The notes under the pieces are model-generated. The model was not told the origin of the DNA, did not search any database, and saw nothing but the letters and a program-made list of their open reading frames with translations. From the NCBI GenBank assembly GCA_028690575.1, contig JAQVAY010000004.1, positions 1 to 40,439 on the forward strand: DNA of 40,439 bases, given 5' to 3'. The position numbers and the translations under genes were made by a program. Every line of letters starts with the position of its first letter. Position 1 is the stretch's first letter. Origin of the DNA: Bacilli bacterium. Its GTDB lineage: Bacteria; Bacillota_I; Bacilli_A; RFN20; CAG-826. Positions 32,201 to 39,095 of the stretch are shown piece by piece.

Positions 32201-32965
32201 AATCGTTGCATCAAGAGTTAAGCCAGAAGAAGAATCAACTGTCCAGTTAAAGAACGTCTTTGCAAAAAGAGAATTGTCATATGAATCCATGAATCCATTA
32301 AGATAGGATACAATCTGATTATCATCGTTTCTTCTGGAATAATTTTGGTTAATTATATTAACCATTGATGTTAAAGGCGAAAGTAAAAGAAAACCAACTA
32401 CTACATAAGAAACAGAATTCATTATTGCTCCCGCCCAACGAACTTTGATTTTGTTTCTAGCGAGTTTGGGTATCAAACGTTTGAACAATGCGTGCCACAA
32501 AATAGTACTTAAAAGCCAACCAACGGTGACAATAAGAATCATGATGACAACGAAAGACACCAATTTGACAGTGGAATAAGCAAGAGCTTCAGCAAATTCG
32601 GTCGCGGCGGCATAACTGCCTGAGACATTATATAAATAATAAAAACCTCGTAAGCACGAAACTAATGTTTCATGAAAAGAAGTAATTGGGGCAAAATAAA
32701 CCATCCCAGTTTTAGCATTTGTCAGGACAATTGTTTCATAGGGTATAAGAGGATCGAGATTAAGATTGCCAATAATTTCCGCTATAGCAGACAAAGACAA
32801 TAACCCAGCAGAAACGAGAATCAACATAAAAATCATGCGGTAAGTAGAAGACCAAATACCACGTTTGTAACCGATGAAGGCAGCAATAACAAAACCAACA
32901 ATAATTAAAACAAAAAGAACAACGAGGCCGATATTGACAATTTGAGCAAATAAACCAGCTGACAT
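26216..32965 (-). CDS. giant membrane-anchored repeat protein with CvpA-like N-terminus
   Basis: Single uninterrupted ORF. The track starts it at 33022, but the ATG at 32965 (MSAGLFAQ) has GGAGATGAGG upstream, giving about 2,249 aa. Four N-terminal hydrophobic helices, then about 2,000 aa rich in Asp/Asn/Ser/Thr. Confidence 0.85.
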   Translation of the reverse strand: MSAGLFAQIVNIGLVVLFVLIIVGFVIAAFIGYKRGIWSSTYRMIFMLILVSAGLLSLSAIAEIIGNLNLDPLIPYETIVLTNAKTGMVYFAPITSFHETLVSCLRGFYYLYNVSGSYAAATEFAEALAYSTVKLVSFVVIMILIVTVGWLLSTILWHALFKRLIPKLARNKIKVRWAGAIMNSVSYVVVGFLLLSPLTSMVNIINQNYSRRNDDNQIVSYLNGFMDSYDNSLFAKTFFNWTVDSSSGLTLDATILNNLTSSSLENGSIGIISSVSELTNIASVLVENVLIGPNGEITYSIPEMINQEYIEALFASLKNSNLLMTIIPIAVQLSINSDLLADVVDMSMLDLSDAEWDKELDAIETITIDIANSGLVDSFMDEEGNIVIPSDPASIVTSLLTNKTYQYTYHALSTISKSKLLSRSIPALIQYFIANGGETMSAYFPASFEALNDIDWGFELSTIYDCLYQMYCVDDRIVTAILSMNSATPEGEVSGLSPFRAGEEPEEVNLMDVILENIDSYRRILVGETNSSNELINIDSNGRTIVYSNGNRIPGRRYCLLDISLCKTILSSLPQLLDSVITDETASAAVTSVIEELSDGKWMKNFKEEFNALFYCFSAFGDDTSALNTLLSGELIPEGGSLSDIDENLIKVLSKVLKRMDNSKIIYAILLPTIRSLLTSGSVADAFTSSGIDIDIVTDGIDKAEASRTLGAELAKVISSVKSIGTLTDILASGSDVPTLISQLGQANESIAYALDAIYSCRIINPIPLPTDTYTANENFLNVMSFIFGDSLNVDGLSFDQSLLSNPSIKWSNSTDSNGNFFHDRFGRPIYDGENGAIANVIRALGVSDIMTVMTDPNYLSGSNITANLASLENDYHLSTVLAAVGRSIVFSSTMGTFLDAQLQQTGILDQGVSFTNVTDWAEEGEKLGVLLTTIGEAAIDISNLDLNAVTNIVGLNNLLHSLADSSIFVDKTSGDYLFSNWLYAKAESSLTNFSDGVNTFNLLQDPSTWDPTWGEQGPDQYTIVKNDFASLNEKADWYNDEFISSFNTSIYILPFTSYTNYWDNPQFIEDYSPILELDEIGKICKIVYWVSQAVATNDLLSMPVRIFEGLINSLNDTTCLRVSTYNYFEVAKSAFTGGTSSAFFDLEPANTPYLISCDGYIYDYDTSQVLRQVEIEHLTEIYSTYRYMIDKGVLDSNNQFVTDMIDEEVALRIRSSIVGVQQSIVFHRKGSILDPDLSNDLDGYYPTVFQNAMGAFLTAENMGTIVYNANNPKDIFYYDDYAAYLDPDLSPVTEKDVIKAKSDYILDNYFDFAGAKNFSYNQQINEVNAIFTVIDAIVGGPIEGTNQKYQGLRKADGSITFSFENFDITNIGNALAVNQILTALNETNTMYDSVSNIISLSLENASQYDLVSSLTHVDFADANVFYHYFDEANLVGTQSYNWEAKFDEQELSLVCDILREVSKNQNGEPSAFPDLDTISTSSTSILNLQNFLHDLNESKIFHTGGPILSLYIDVNHNVVLNNASSTGMTIFQEICVELFSHDSISSSLFDVNSPKDQANIALGNYSNADQKAVYLAESLFAFDGQGALALSLPAQTLEIDNIADFMVAALDFNASNFNSMDLMSINTSDAREVLVALNDSNSLYDAVPNLIYTMMNRDFATFQGVDLSDASSFYHYEISGITNYNVKYDVDEIDNIITLVNDYQLFTGIVGTNDMEDLAVIKALMENGYIYDILVDAYASNILHSSNEYLASSTHMTVFEQVVNMFVSRSGLTNYAYPVNGDATMMAKIKAVTTLDEAYKVNVTTINTTGYHENWLRVTNNDEIHALVDFISISQSILGESGTMDVADLQMNNINPDETKTIMMAINKVDFLSDVLPVFVNQGLDAIGLNTLATYNSVSYSHFNIGQYQYGGDRSMSNLEFCEINNIYAALNNMVRVDGENNFDGYYGLNNLVALSENTDNFDGIIRFISHSRILNTDSAGSFNTMWDLSSYPASARGLLLYNILTAGSSNPSDGANLGQYITGATPEEKIATLSRIFTIPNYNDLAESKGLFALASNSDEIDSNNLNINDFNAVTEARSALTSSMRIATDAFGDSTNIRSYFASEIISSLLDQFMEIQYDVIDGFTYYYEEVHFGASSYLDIDEDVYNNVSFAECDGLNGAFDTILIINKIMSETIFPTRSELINTFTLMDNSQASKILYLARAHNNLGTITQTVPPTWSDYTANVYVPGFLFSTYGTSLVDHFALS
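27162..27394 (-). repeat. intragenic protein repeat copy 3 (core, more divergent)
   Basis: DETKTIMMAINKVDFLSDVLPVFVN...SVSYSHFN...EINNIYAALNNM; in frame, 229 codons after copy 2. Confidence 0.6.
27848..28081 (-). repeat. intragenic protein repeat copy 2 (core)
   Basis: SDAREVLVALNDSNSLYDAVPNLIY...VDLSDASSFYHYE...EIDNIITLVNDY; in frame, 253 codons after copy 1. Confidence 0.7.
28575..28840 (-). repeat. intragenic protein repeat copy 1 (core)
   Basis: LAVNQILTALNETNTMYDSVSNIIS...VDFADANVFYHYF...ELSLVCDILREV. Confidence 0.7.
32330..32965 (-). other. CvpA-like 4-TM membrane domain of the giant protein
   Basis: TM1 followed by GYKRGIWSSTYR; TM3 followed by the basic segment KRLIPKLARNKIKVRWAG; then TM4. 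Positive-inside rule gives N-out, C-out. Similarity to CvpA is by pattern only. Confidence 0.45.
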
Positions 32966-33059
32966 TATTACCTCATCTCCTATCAGTCCATAACTAGTAG
33001 TTATTATTACTGTTAAAGTCATTTTTAGTGTATAGTTTTTTTATTAGGAAATAAAGCAA

Positions 33060-33881
33060 ATGTTAATAAGAAACACTAATTGTCCTAAATGCGGTCATAT
33101 CTATGATTCAATCGAAAGACACTGCCCAAAGTGCAGTGAAGCAAATCCAAACCCAATGTCTCATAAAAAGTGCCGCGGTTTAGTTTGGCTTCCGAAGTGG
33201 CAGGAAATTACTTTTTTTCTACTTGGATGGTTTGGTTTAAATATAATCGCCACACTCGTCCAATTGGCTTTTTCGTATTTAAACACTGATGGAAACGAAG
33301 TTTTATTCATGTCAATTACTCAGTTTATCACATACGGAATTTTGTTCTTAGGAATGGTTATTTTGGTCGTTAATAATCATCGAAAAATATTCGTTTCTTT
33401 TAAAAAAATAGAACCATATGTGATTGGAATAGGAATCGGAGCGATTATCATCTTACTAAGTGGTTTATATAGTAGAATCGTTTCTTCATTTTACACTTTT
33501 AATGTAAACGAAAATGAGTCTCTAATTAGAGAAATAACGATTTCTTACCCGGTGTTCGCTTTTTTAATTTTTGTATTTGTCGGCCCAATATGTGAAGAGT
33601 TAACGTATCGTCTTGGTTTGTTCACTCTTTCTGCTCGTTTAGGAAAATGGGTGGCTTATCTTGTTACTGTCTCTTTCTTTGCACTTATCCACTTTGATTT
33701 TTTTGCAGGAAGTGCTGAAGGTTATATTGTCGAACTTCTTAATTTACCTTCTTATATAATTGCCGGCGCTCTTTTGTGTTTTGCCTACGATTATTTCGGT
33801 CTAGCTGCTTCAGTAACTGCTCATGTTGTAAATAATATGATTGCCATTACTTCAATTTTATTTCTTAACGGAATTAGCTAA
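33060..33881 (+). CDS. CPBP family intramembrane metalloprotease with N-terminal zinc ribbon
   Basis: NCPKCGHIYDSIERHCPKC zinc ribbon; CEELTYRLGLF (EExxxR), ALIHFDFF and HVVNN motifs of CPBP/Abi proteases. Confidence 0.87.
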   Translation: MLIRNTNCPKCGHIYDSIERHCPKCSEANPNPMSHKKCRGLVWLPKWQEITFFLLGWFGLNIIATLVQLAFSYLNTDGNEVLFMSITQFITYGILFLGMVILVVNNHRKIFVSFKKIEPYVIGIGIGAIIILLSGLYSRIVSSFYTFNVNENESLIREITISYPVFAFLIFVFVGPICEELTYRLGLFTLSARLGKWVAYLVTVSFFALIHFDFFAGSAEGYIVELLNLPSYIIAGALLCFAYDYFGLAASVTAHVVNNMIAITSILFLNGIS

Positions 33882-33893
33882 AGGTTAAAAATA

Positions 33894-34781
33894 ATGAAAA
33901 ACGAACAAAGGTGGCTTATTTTCTCGAACTTCAGTTTAAAGATAATGGCTTTATTATTCATGACTCTCGATCACATCGGTTTTCGACTTTCTTATTTTTT
34001 CCTTGATGATGGTTCCCCAATTGTCTTAATTTTAAGAGGCTTGGGAAGATTAGCAATTCCTCTATTTGCATTTTTGATTTACGAGGGAGTAACCCATACA
34101 AAAAGTTTTAAAAAATATGCTTCAAGGCTCGGGATTATGGCTCTTCTTATTAGTGGAGCTTTTGCATTTTTGATTTATGTTCCCAATCCATTCCTGTCTG
34201 GCGGGTTAATTGATAGTGGAAACATTTTCCTTGACTTATTACTTGGGGCTGTTGGAGTTTTTCTGCTAAAGAATAAGAGTATAAAAATTAAACTACTTTC
34301 TTTACTTCCTGTTATTTATTCAATTGTTTCTTTTGCAGTCACAACATATCAAATTAACAATGGCGTAATCGTTGACTGGTTCCCCTTCTATTTAAGAACA
34401 CAATATGGTTGGTTAGCCGTATTTATGATTATGGGATTCTACCTCGCTAAAGTCTTAAAAGATTTGTACCTTCGCTATACTGCAAAAAATATGGGTGTGG
34501 ATGTCGAAGTTTTGATTTTATCTCCTTATGATTTTTGGGCCACTAATTTATTTAATATGATGACAGTAGTATTTTTTGCTATCGCTGCCTATGTATTAAC
34601 ATGGTTCTTTGTAACTCCTTTCTTACCTTATCAATGGATATCTCTTTTTTCTGGAGCACTTCTTTTGTGTTACAACGGCAAGCGTGGCTATAATAAGAAA
34701 TGGTTTGAGTATGGGGCGTATCTTTATTACCCCCTACATCTAGCCATATTGGCAGTAATATTCTACTTACTGACCCTATAG
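33894..34781 (+). CDS. TraX-like multi-TM protein
   Basis: LKIMALLFMTLDHIGF N-terminal motif, LRGLGRLAIPLFAFLIYEG; multi-TM. Confidence 0.8.
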   Translation: MKNEQRWLIFSNFSLKIMALLFMTLDHIGFRLSYFFLDDGSPIVLILRGLGRLAIPLFAFLIYEGVTHTKSFKKYASRLGIMALLISGAFAFLIYVPNPFLSGGLIDSGNIFLDLLLGAVGVFLLKNKSIKIKLLSLLPVIYSIVSFAVTTYQINNGVIVDWFPFYLRTQYGWLAVFMIMGFYLAKVLKDLYLRYTAKNMGVDVEVLILSPYDFWATNLFNMMTVVFFAIAAYVLTWFFVTPFLPYQWISLFSGALLLCYNGKRGYNKKWFEYGAYLYYPLHLAILAVIFYLLTL

Positions 34782-34790
34782 GAGAAAATT

Positions 34791-35099
34791 ATGATTAAAC
34801 ACGTTGAAACAGCCCAAGAATTTGATTCTTTGTACAACAAAGGAAGAGTATTAGTTGATTTCTTTGCCACCTGGTGCGGACCATGCAAAATGCTCTCGCC
34901 GGTCATTGAATCTATTGATGCCAGTGGTAAGGCAAAAGACACATTAATTTTGAAAGTTGATGTTGATCTACTTCCCAGAACTGCTTCCCAATTTGGAGTT
35001 CAGTCAATTCCAACATTGATTCTTTTTGAAGATGGTAAAATTGCTAAACATTCCCTTGGCTATATGAACCAAAATCAACTTCTTGAATTCTTGAAATAA
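34791..35099 (+). CDS. trxA: thioredoxin
   Basis: FFATWCGPCKMLSPVIE active site and QSIPTLILFEDGK cis-Pro region. Confidence 0.96.
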   Translation: MIKHVETAQEFDSLYNKGRVLVDFFATWCGPCKMLSPVIESIDASGKAKDTLILKVDVDLLPRTASQFGVQSIPTLILFEDGKIAKHSLGYMNQNQLLEFLK

Positions 35100-35105
35100 A
35101 AGCAA

Positions 35106-35134
35106 TTGTCAAATTCGCAAGCCAGTTATATAAT
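35106..35134 (+). promoter_or_regulatory. sigmaA-like promoter of tRNA-Gly
   Basis: TTGTCA - 17 nt - TATAAT, ending 17 bp before the tRNA 5' end. Confidence 0.8.
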
Positions 35135-35151
35135 ATAACTCGCTGCGAACC

Positions 35152-35225
35152 GCAGGTGTAGTTCAGTGGTAGAACACTAGCCTTCCAAGCTAGTTATGCG
35201 GGTCCGATTCCCGTCACCTGCTCCA
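35152..35225 (+). tRNA. tRNA-Gly (anticodon TCC)
   Basis: GCAGGTG/CACCTGC acceptor stem, U discriminator and encoded CCA; anticodon arm CTAGC-CTTCCAA-GCTAG; GGGTCCGATTCCC T arm. Confidence 0.96.
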
Positions 35226-35237
35226 GATGATTGTTAG

Positions 35238-35260
35238 GCGAGACTTTGTTCTCGCTTTTT
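35238..35260 (+). terminator. Rho-independent terminator after tRNA-Gly
   Basis: GCGAGA-CTTTGT-TCTCGC followed by TTTTTATTTTATT. Confidence 0.85.
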
Positions 35261-35395
35261 ATTTTATTATAAAAGAGCACATATGGTGTTTATTTTGAAA
35301 TTTTTAGTTAAAATATAATATGACAACTAATTAATTAATATTTTATAAATATTGATTAGTGTATAGTTATCTTAACGCTTCAAAGGAGGCTGCCT

Positions 35396-36262
35396 ATGAA
35401 AAACAAAAGCTCAATTGGAATTGTCATCGATTCCACCACCACACTGGATCCTCAGTTAATTAAAGAATACGACATCGAAGTCGTCTCTTTAAATATTCAC
35501 ACTCAAGCATTTAATAAAAGAGAAATAGATACGCTGGATGAAGAAATAATCCCATTATTAGATGATGTAAAAAATCTCTCCACCTCTTCGCCATCTCCAA
35601 ATGACTTTGCCGAAGCTTATAATCGTTTGTTCCAAAAAGGTTATAAACACATTATCTGCCTTCCTCTCTCAAAAGAAATATCTTCCACCTATCAATCAGC
35701 GTTGATTGGCAAAACTTATGTAGACAATGCCGACCAAATTTTTGTTGGAGATACTTTGATTTGTAATTATGGATTAGCCAATTTAGTCGAAACACTATTA
35801 CCTTTATTTGAAAGTAAGTTAGCTTCATTTGGTGACATTGTTGAAGCATATAATCAAAGAATTGGCAATACAGCAATCCAATTCAGTGTTTTAAATTTAA
35901 AACACTTAGTAAACGGGGGTAGGCTCTCCAAAATCGCCGGTTTATTAGGAGCTATTTTACATATCAAACCTATCATTGAGATGCAAAATGGTAAATTGAG
36001 ACTCTTCAAAAAAGAGCTAAACATGGCTAAAGTAATTGGCACCTTTATCAATACCATCAAATCTTTTTCTGATAGGTTTACAACCCTATTTGTAAAGATT
36101 GTTGATTTGCAGCAGAACGATTTGGCAGAAAAATTAGTTAATCTAATTTCCACAAACTTTCCGAAAATTAATGTTTCTCGCATCAGAACAGTTAGACCCG
36201 TCTATTTTATCCATTTAGGAAATAATGGATTAGGAATAAGTGTAGTTGCCTATAACAGCTAA
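35396..36262 (+). CDS. DegV family (fatty-acid-binding) protein
   Basis: IGIVIDSTTTLD, LSTSSPSPNDFAEAY, LPLSKEISSTYQSA, LKHLVNGGRLSKIAGLLGAILHIKPII. Confidence 0.95.
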   Translation: MKNKSSIGIVIDSTTTLDPQLIKEYDIEVVSLNIHTQAFNKREIDTLDEEIIPLLDDVKNLSTSSPSPNDFAEAYNRLFQKGYKHIICLPLSKEISSTYQSALIGKTYVDNADQIFVGDTLICNYGLANLVETLLPLFESKLASFGDIVEAYNQRIGNTAIQFSVLNLKHLVNGGRLSKIAGLLGAILHIKPIIEMQNGKLRLFKKELNMAKVIGTFINTIKSFSDRFTTLFVKIVDLQQNDLAEKLVNLISTNFPKINVSRIRTVRPVYFIHLGNNGLGISVVAYNS

Positions 36263-36263
36263 T

Positions 36264-36866
36264 ATGAATTTTGAAATGGTGTTGGCGACCAACAATCCCC
36301 ATAAATTGGAAGAAGTTCGCCAAATTCTAGCTCCACATGGCATTGTTGTTTATGGTTTAAAAGATCTGAACATCCATCCAGAAGATGTTGAAGAAAATGG
36401 AAAAACATATTTTGAAAATGCCCTTATTAAAGCTTTATCGGTAAAGAAATTAACAAACTTGCCAATTATCAGCGATGATTCAGGATTAGAAATTGAAGCA
36501 TTGGATAATCAACCAGGTTTGCATTCCGCTCGTTTTGCCCAAAAATACAACGGTCATCAAAACGCCATAACCGAGATATTAAAACAATTAGAAAACAAAG
36601 ATAGAAAAGCGACATTTGTCTGTAGTATTACTCTTTTAAATGTGGAAGATAAACCTCTTCGCTTTGAATCGCGCATACCGGGAAAAATTGCTTTAGAACC
36701 ACAGGGAGAAACTGGTTTTGGTTATGACCCAATTTTCGTTGAGGAGTCGAGCCAACTAACCTACGCTGAAATGACTCAAGAACTTAAAAATAAGCTTTCA
36801 CATCGTGGAAAAGCCCTCAATAAATTATTAACCTATTTAAAAATAAATCAGCTTATTAAGCGATGA
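36264..36866 (+). CDS. rdgB: RdgB/HAM1 family non-canonical purine NTP pyrophosphatase
   Basis: VLATNNPHKLEEVRQIL, ISDDSGLEIEALDNQPGLHSARFA, GFGYDPIF, SHRGKAL. ATG at 36264 preferred over the in-frame TTG at 36246; ends in TGA. Confidence 0.95.
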   Translation: MNFEMVLATNNPHKLEEVRQILAPHGIVVYGLKDLNIHPEDVEENGKTYFENALIKALSVKKLTNLPIISDDSGLEIEALDNQPGLHSARFAQKYNGHQNAITEILKQLENKDRKATFVCSITLLNVEDKPLRFESRIPGKIALEPQGETGFGYDPIFVEESSQLTYAEMTQELKNKLSHRGKALNKLLTYLKINQLIKR

Positions 36867-37909
36867 CGTTTTACCAAGCGATACAAACTGAAAAAATAAG
36901 CACCAAGAAAAGCAATTGCGCCTGCGAATAATACACTTGTTACTATTACGAGCATTTGATAAAAGGCCGTTGTTTGGAAAGCGAAAGTACACATCAAACT
37001 AATAATGCCTAAAACAAATAAAACAATCATTGTCGGAAGAGAGATTTTTTCAAGGCGATAAAGATATGAAAAATTAGGAAAAACCTGGTCCTTAATTACT
37101 TTATTTTTTCTTTCTGCTCTTTCATGAAGCAAAGCTTTGGGATGATATCGAGAAATTTTTACAGCGTTAATTTTATCGCTTCTACCAAGGAGAAGGTCTC
37201 CCGATTCAGAAGTCCCTACATAACCGTATGTATATCCATCTGCCGTTATCCATTTCTTATTCATTTCTTCGCTTTGAGAACTGATGGATTGCTCTAAAGA
37301 GGCAATCGCCAGTTTAATCTCTGGATGGTCATGACGAGTTTGGATGAAATGGTATTCCTTTAAAATAAGGGTTTTAAGTTTTTGAATGCTATTCAAGTTT
37401 TTAAAATACAATTTTATGCAGTCGATATCATAAAAATAATGATGGGTGATAAGTTTTTTTCGAAAGAGAACAAAGTATTCATCAAGCGCATAGCAAACGC
37501 GATGCAAAAAAGCGATATATAGCTTTTCATTCGATACTTTTCGGAAGATATCTTTCTCTTCATTAAGCAGCAAACCAACATTTTGAAAATGGGTTTTCCT
37601 TAAAGTTGACATATAAATAAGAGCGAGCAATCTTCCAAACAATGCATGAGTATTATTCGGGTCTAATTCTAATATCCGCGCATACATTAAATATGATTTA
37701 TAGTAACCGATCGCTGAAAAAAGGTTTCTATCGGCTTGGTTAATTTGTTTGGCGATAAATAACTCAAAAGCTTTGATGGGAATCGAAGGAATATATTGCG
37801 TCATACAGCGTGGACAAAAACACGCTTCCGCGTCAGAATTTACTTCAAAGATTCGTTCTTTCTCATCACTCACATGACAATGAGTGCAATACGCTTTCTT
37901 GAGAGCCAT
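36848..37909 (-). CDS. hypothetical protein: N-terminal zinc ribbon, TPR-like segment, two C-terminal TM helices
   Basis: CTHCH...CFCPRC; YARILELDPNNTHALFGRLLAL is TPR-like; two hydrophobic helices near the C-terminus. Confidence 0.6.
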   Translation of the reverse strand: MALKKAYCTHCHVSDEKERIFEVNSDAEACFCPRCMTQYIPSIPIKAFELFIAKQINQADRNLFSAIGYYKSYLMYARILELDPNNTHALFGRLLALIYMSTLRKTHFQNVGLLLNEEKDIFRKVSNEKLYIAFLHRVCYALDEYFVLFRKKLITHHYFYDIDCIKLYFKNLNSIQKLKTLILKEYHFIQTRHDHPEIKLAIASLEQSISSQSEEMNKKWITADGYTYGYVGTSESGDLLLGRSDKINAVKISRYHPKALLHERAERKNKVIKDQVFPNFSYLYRLEKISLPTMIVLFVLGIISLMCTFAFQTTAFYQMLVIVTSVLFAGAIAFLGAYFFSLYRLVKRHRLIS

Positions 37910-37970
37910 GCCTGATTATAACACTTTTAAAAGACAATTCCTACTTTCTTGGAGGAATTACTGCTAAAAT

Positions 37971-39038
37971 ATGGACGTGAAATTTACAATTAAACAATCA
38001 GATCTTAATAAAATTAAACATCTCTTCGAAATCAAAGATATCAATATTTCTATTGCCGAGATGCTCCAGTATTTTTTTAAGATTTCGGATAGCAATGAAA
38101 AAGCTACTTCCGAAGAAGATTTTCTTATCAAAATGTTGGCTAAATGCGATGTTTTTTTAACGAATGAAGAAGACAACGACATTGTTCAAAAGCAGATTAA
38201 GCCTTGCCTTAAATGTTTAGATAAAAAAATCATAACAAATGATCCATATATTCAATCGTTAAAAATCCCGGAAACTACATTCGGAAATTACACTTTCAAA
38301 AAGGAATCTTATAAGCCTTACCAAGCCTTCCCATATGATGAAATTAGTGTTGTTGAAGAAGATTATCGTGAAATCCAAAAAGTTGGCTACTTTGCTTCAT
38401 CGGTTGAGTATTTAGCTTTTGCTCAAAAGGGCGAGGTTTGGATGTCAATTATTCCAAATGAAATTAACACTCATATAGGCCCCATTAGCCACGCTCATGG
38501 GAATGTTGTAACTTTTGGTTTAGGCATGGGTTATTTTGTTTTTCATGCGATTGAAAAAGATGATGTCAAATCGCTAACCGTCATTGAAAAAGATAGGAAA
38601 ATAATTAATTTCTTTAATCAATATATCCTTCCTCAACTATCAAAAAGAGAAAAAATTAATATCATATGCGCGGATGCATATTCCTACATCAAAGAGAATC
38701 ATGATTTTGATTACGCCTATGTAGATTTATGGCATAATCCAAATGATGGATTGCCATTCTACATCGCTTTTAAAAAAGCCGAACATAATTTCCCAAATTG
38801 CTGTTTTGATTATTGGCTTGAAACATCAATTCTATCGCTTTATCGAAGGTGCTTATTGACAGTGATTGAAGAGCAGTTAAACGACACTCCTGAAACCGCC
38901 TATTTGAAGTCAAAAACTAGCGAAGATCAAATTATCAACGACTTATATTTCAAAACAAAAAATCTTGTCATTTCTTCTTATCGGCAGGTTCATGATTTGT
39001 TAAAAGAAAAGTCCTTAAAAGATTTGATTTCTAAATAA
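37971..39038 (+). CDS. SAM-dependent methyltransferase-like protein
   Basis: NVVTFGLGMGYFVFHAIEKDDVKSLTVIEKD motif I region, IICADAYSYIKENHDFDYAYVDLW; spermidine-synthase-like Rossmann fold after an unassigned N-terminal region. Confidence 0.65.
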   Translation: MDVKFTIKQSDLNKIKHLFEIKDINISIAEMLQYFFKISDSNEKATSEEDFLIKMLAKCDVFLTNEEDNDIVQKQIKPCLKCLDKKIITNDPYIQSLKIPETTFGNYTFKKESYKPYQAFPYDEISVVEEDYREIQKVGYFASSVEYLAFAQKGEVWMSIIPNEINTHIGPISHAHGNVVTFGLGMGYFVFHAIEKDDVKSLTVIEKDRKIINFFNQYILPQLSKREKINIICADAYSYIKENHDFDYAYVDLWHNPNDGLPFYIAFKKAEHNFPNCCFDYWLETSILSLYRRCLLTVIEEQLNDTPETAYLKSKTSEDQIINDLYFKTKNLVISSYRQVHDLLKEKSLKDLISK

Positions 39039-39052
39039 TACCTATAAAAATA

Positions 39053-39068
39053 GCCCGTTTTTGCGGGC
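39053..39068. terminator. terminator-like hairpin between convergent genes
   Basis: GCCCG-TTTTTG-CGGGC followed by AATTTTATT. Confidence 0.6.
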
Positions 39069-39095
39069 AATTTTATTAAATGTTGATATTTTTAA

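Noticed and set aside
32966-33022. Upstream ATG giving a 19-aa extension of the giant protein
   Set aside because: A better Shine-Dalgarno (GGAGATGAGG) precedes the ATG at 32965, and the extension adds no membrane segment.
35152-35225. tRNA-Gly as an integration site for a mobile element
   Set aside because: No integrase, no visible duplicated tRNA 3' end and normal housekeeping genes on both sides.
35295-35319. TTGAAA...TATAAT as the degV promoter
   Set aside because: Spacing is only 13 nt, too short for a normal sigmaA promoter; the AT-rich context makes chance matches likely.
36246-36263. TTG-started N-terminal extension of RdgB (MPITAN)
   Set aside because: Overlaps the DegV end; the ATG at 36264 begins exactly at the conserved MxxVLATNNPHKLEE start.
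36864-36866. UGA-to-Trp recoding (Mollicutes genetic code 4)
   Set aside because: rdgB ends naturally at TGA at the expected length, and conserved ORFs read through fully with the standard code.
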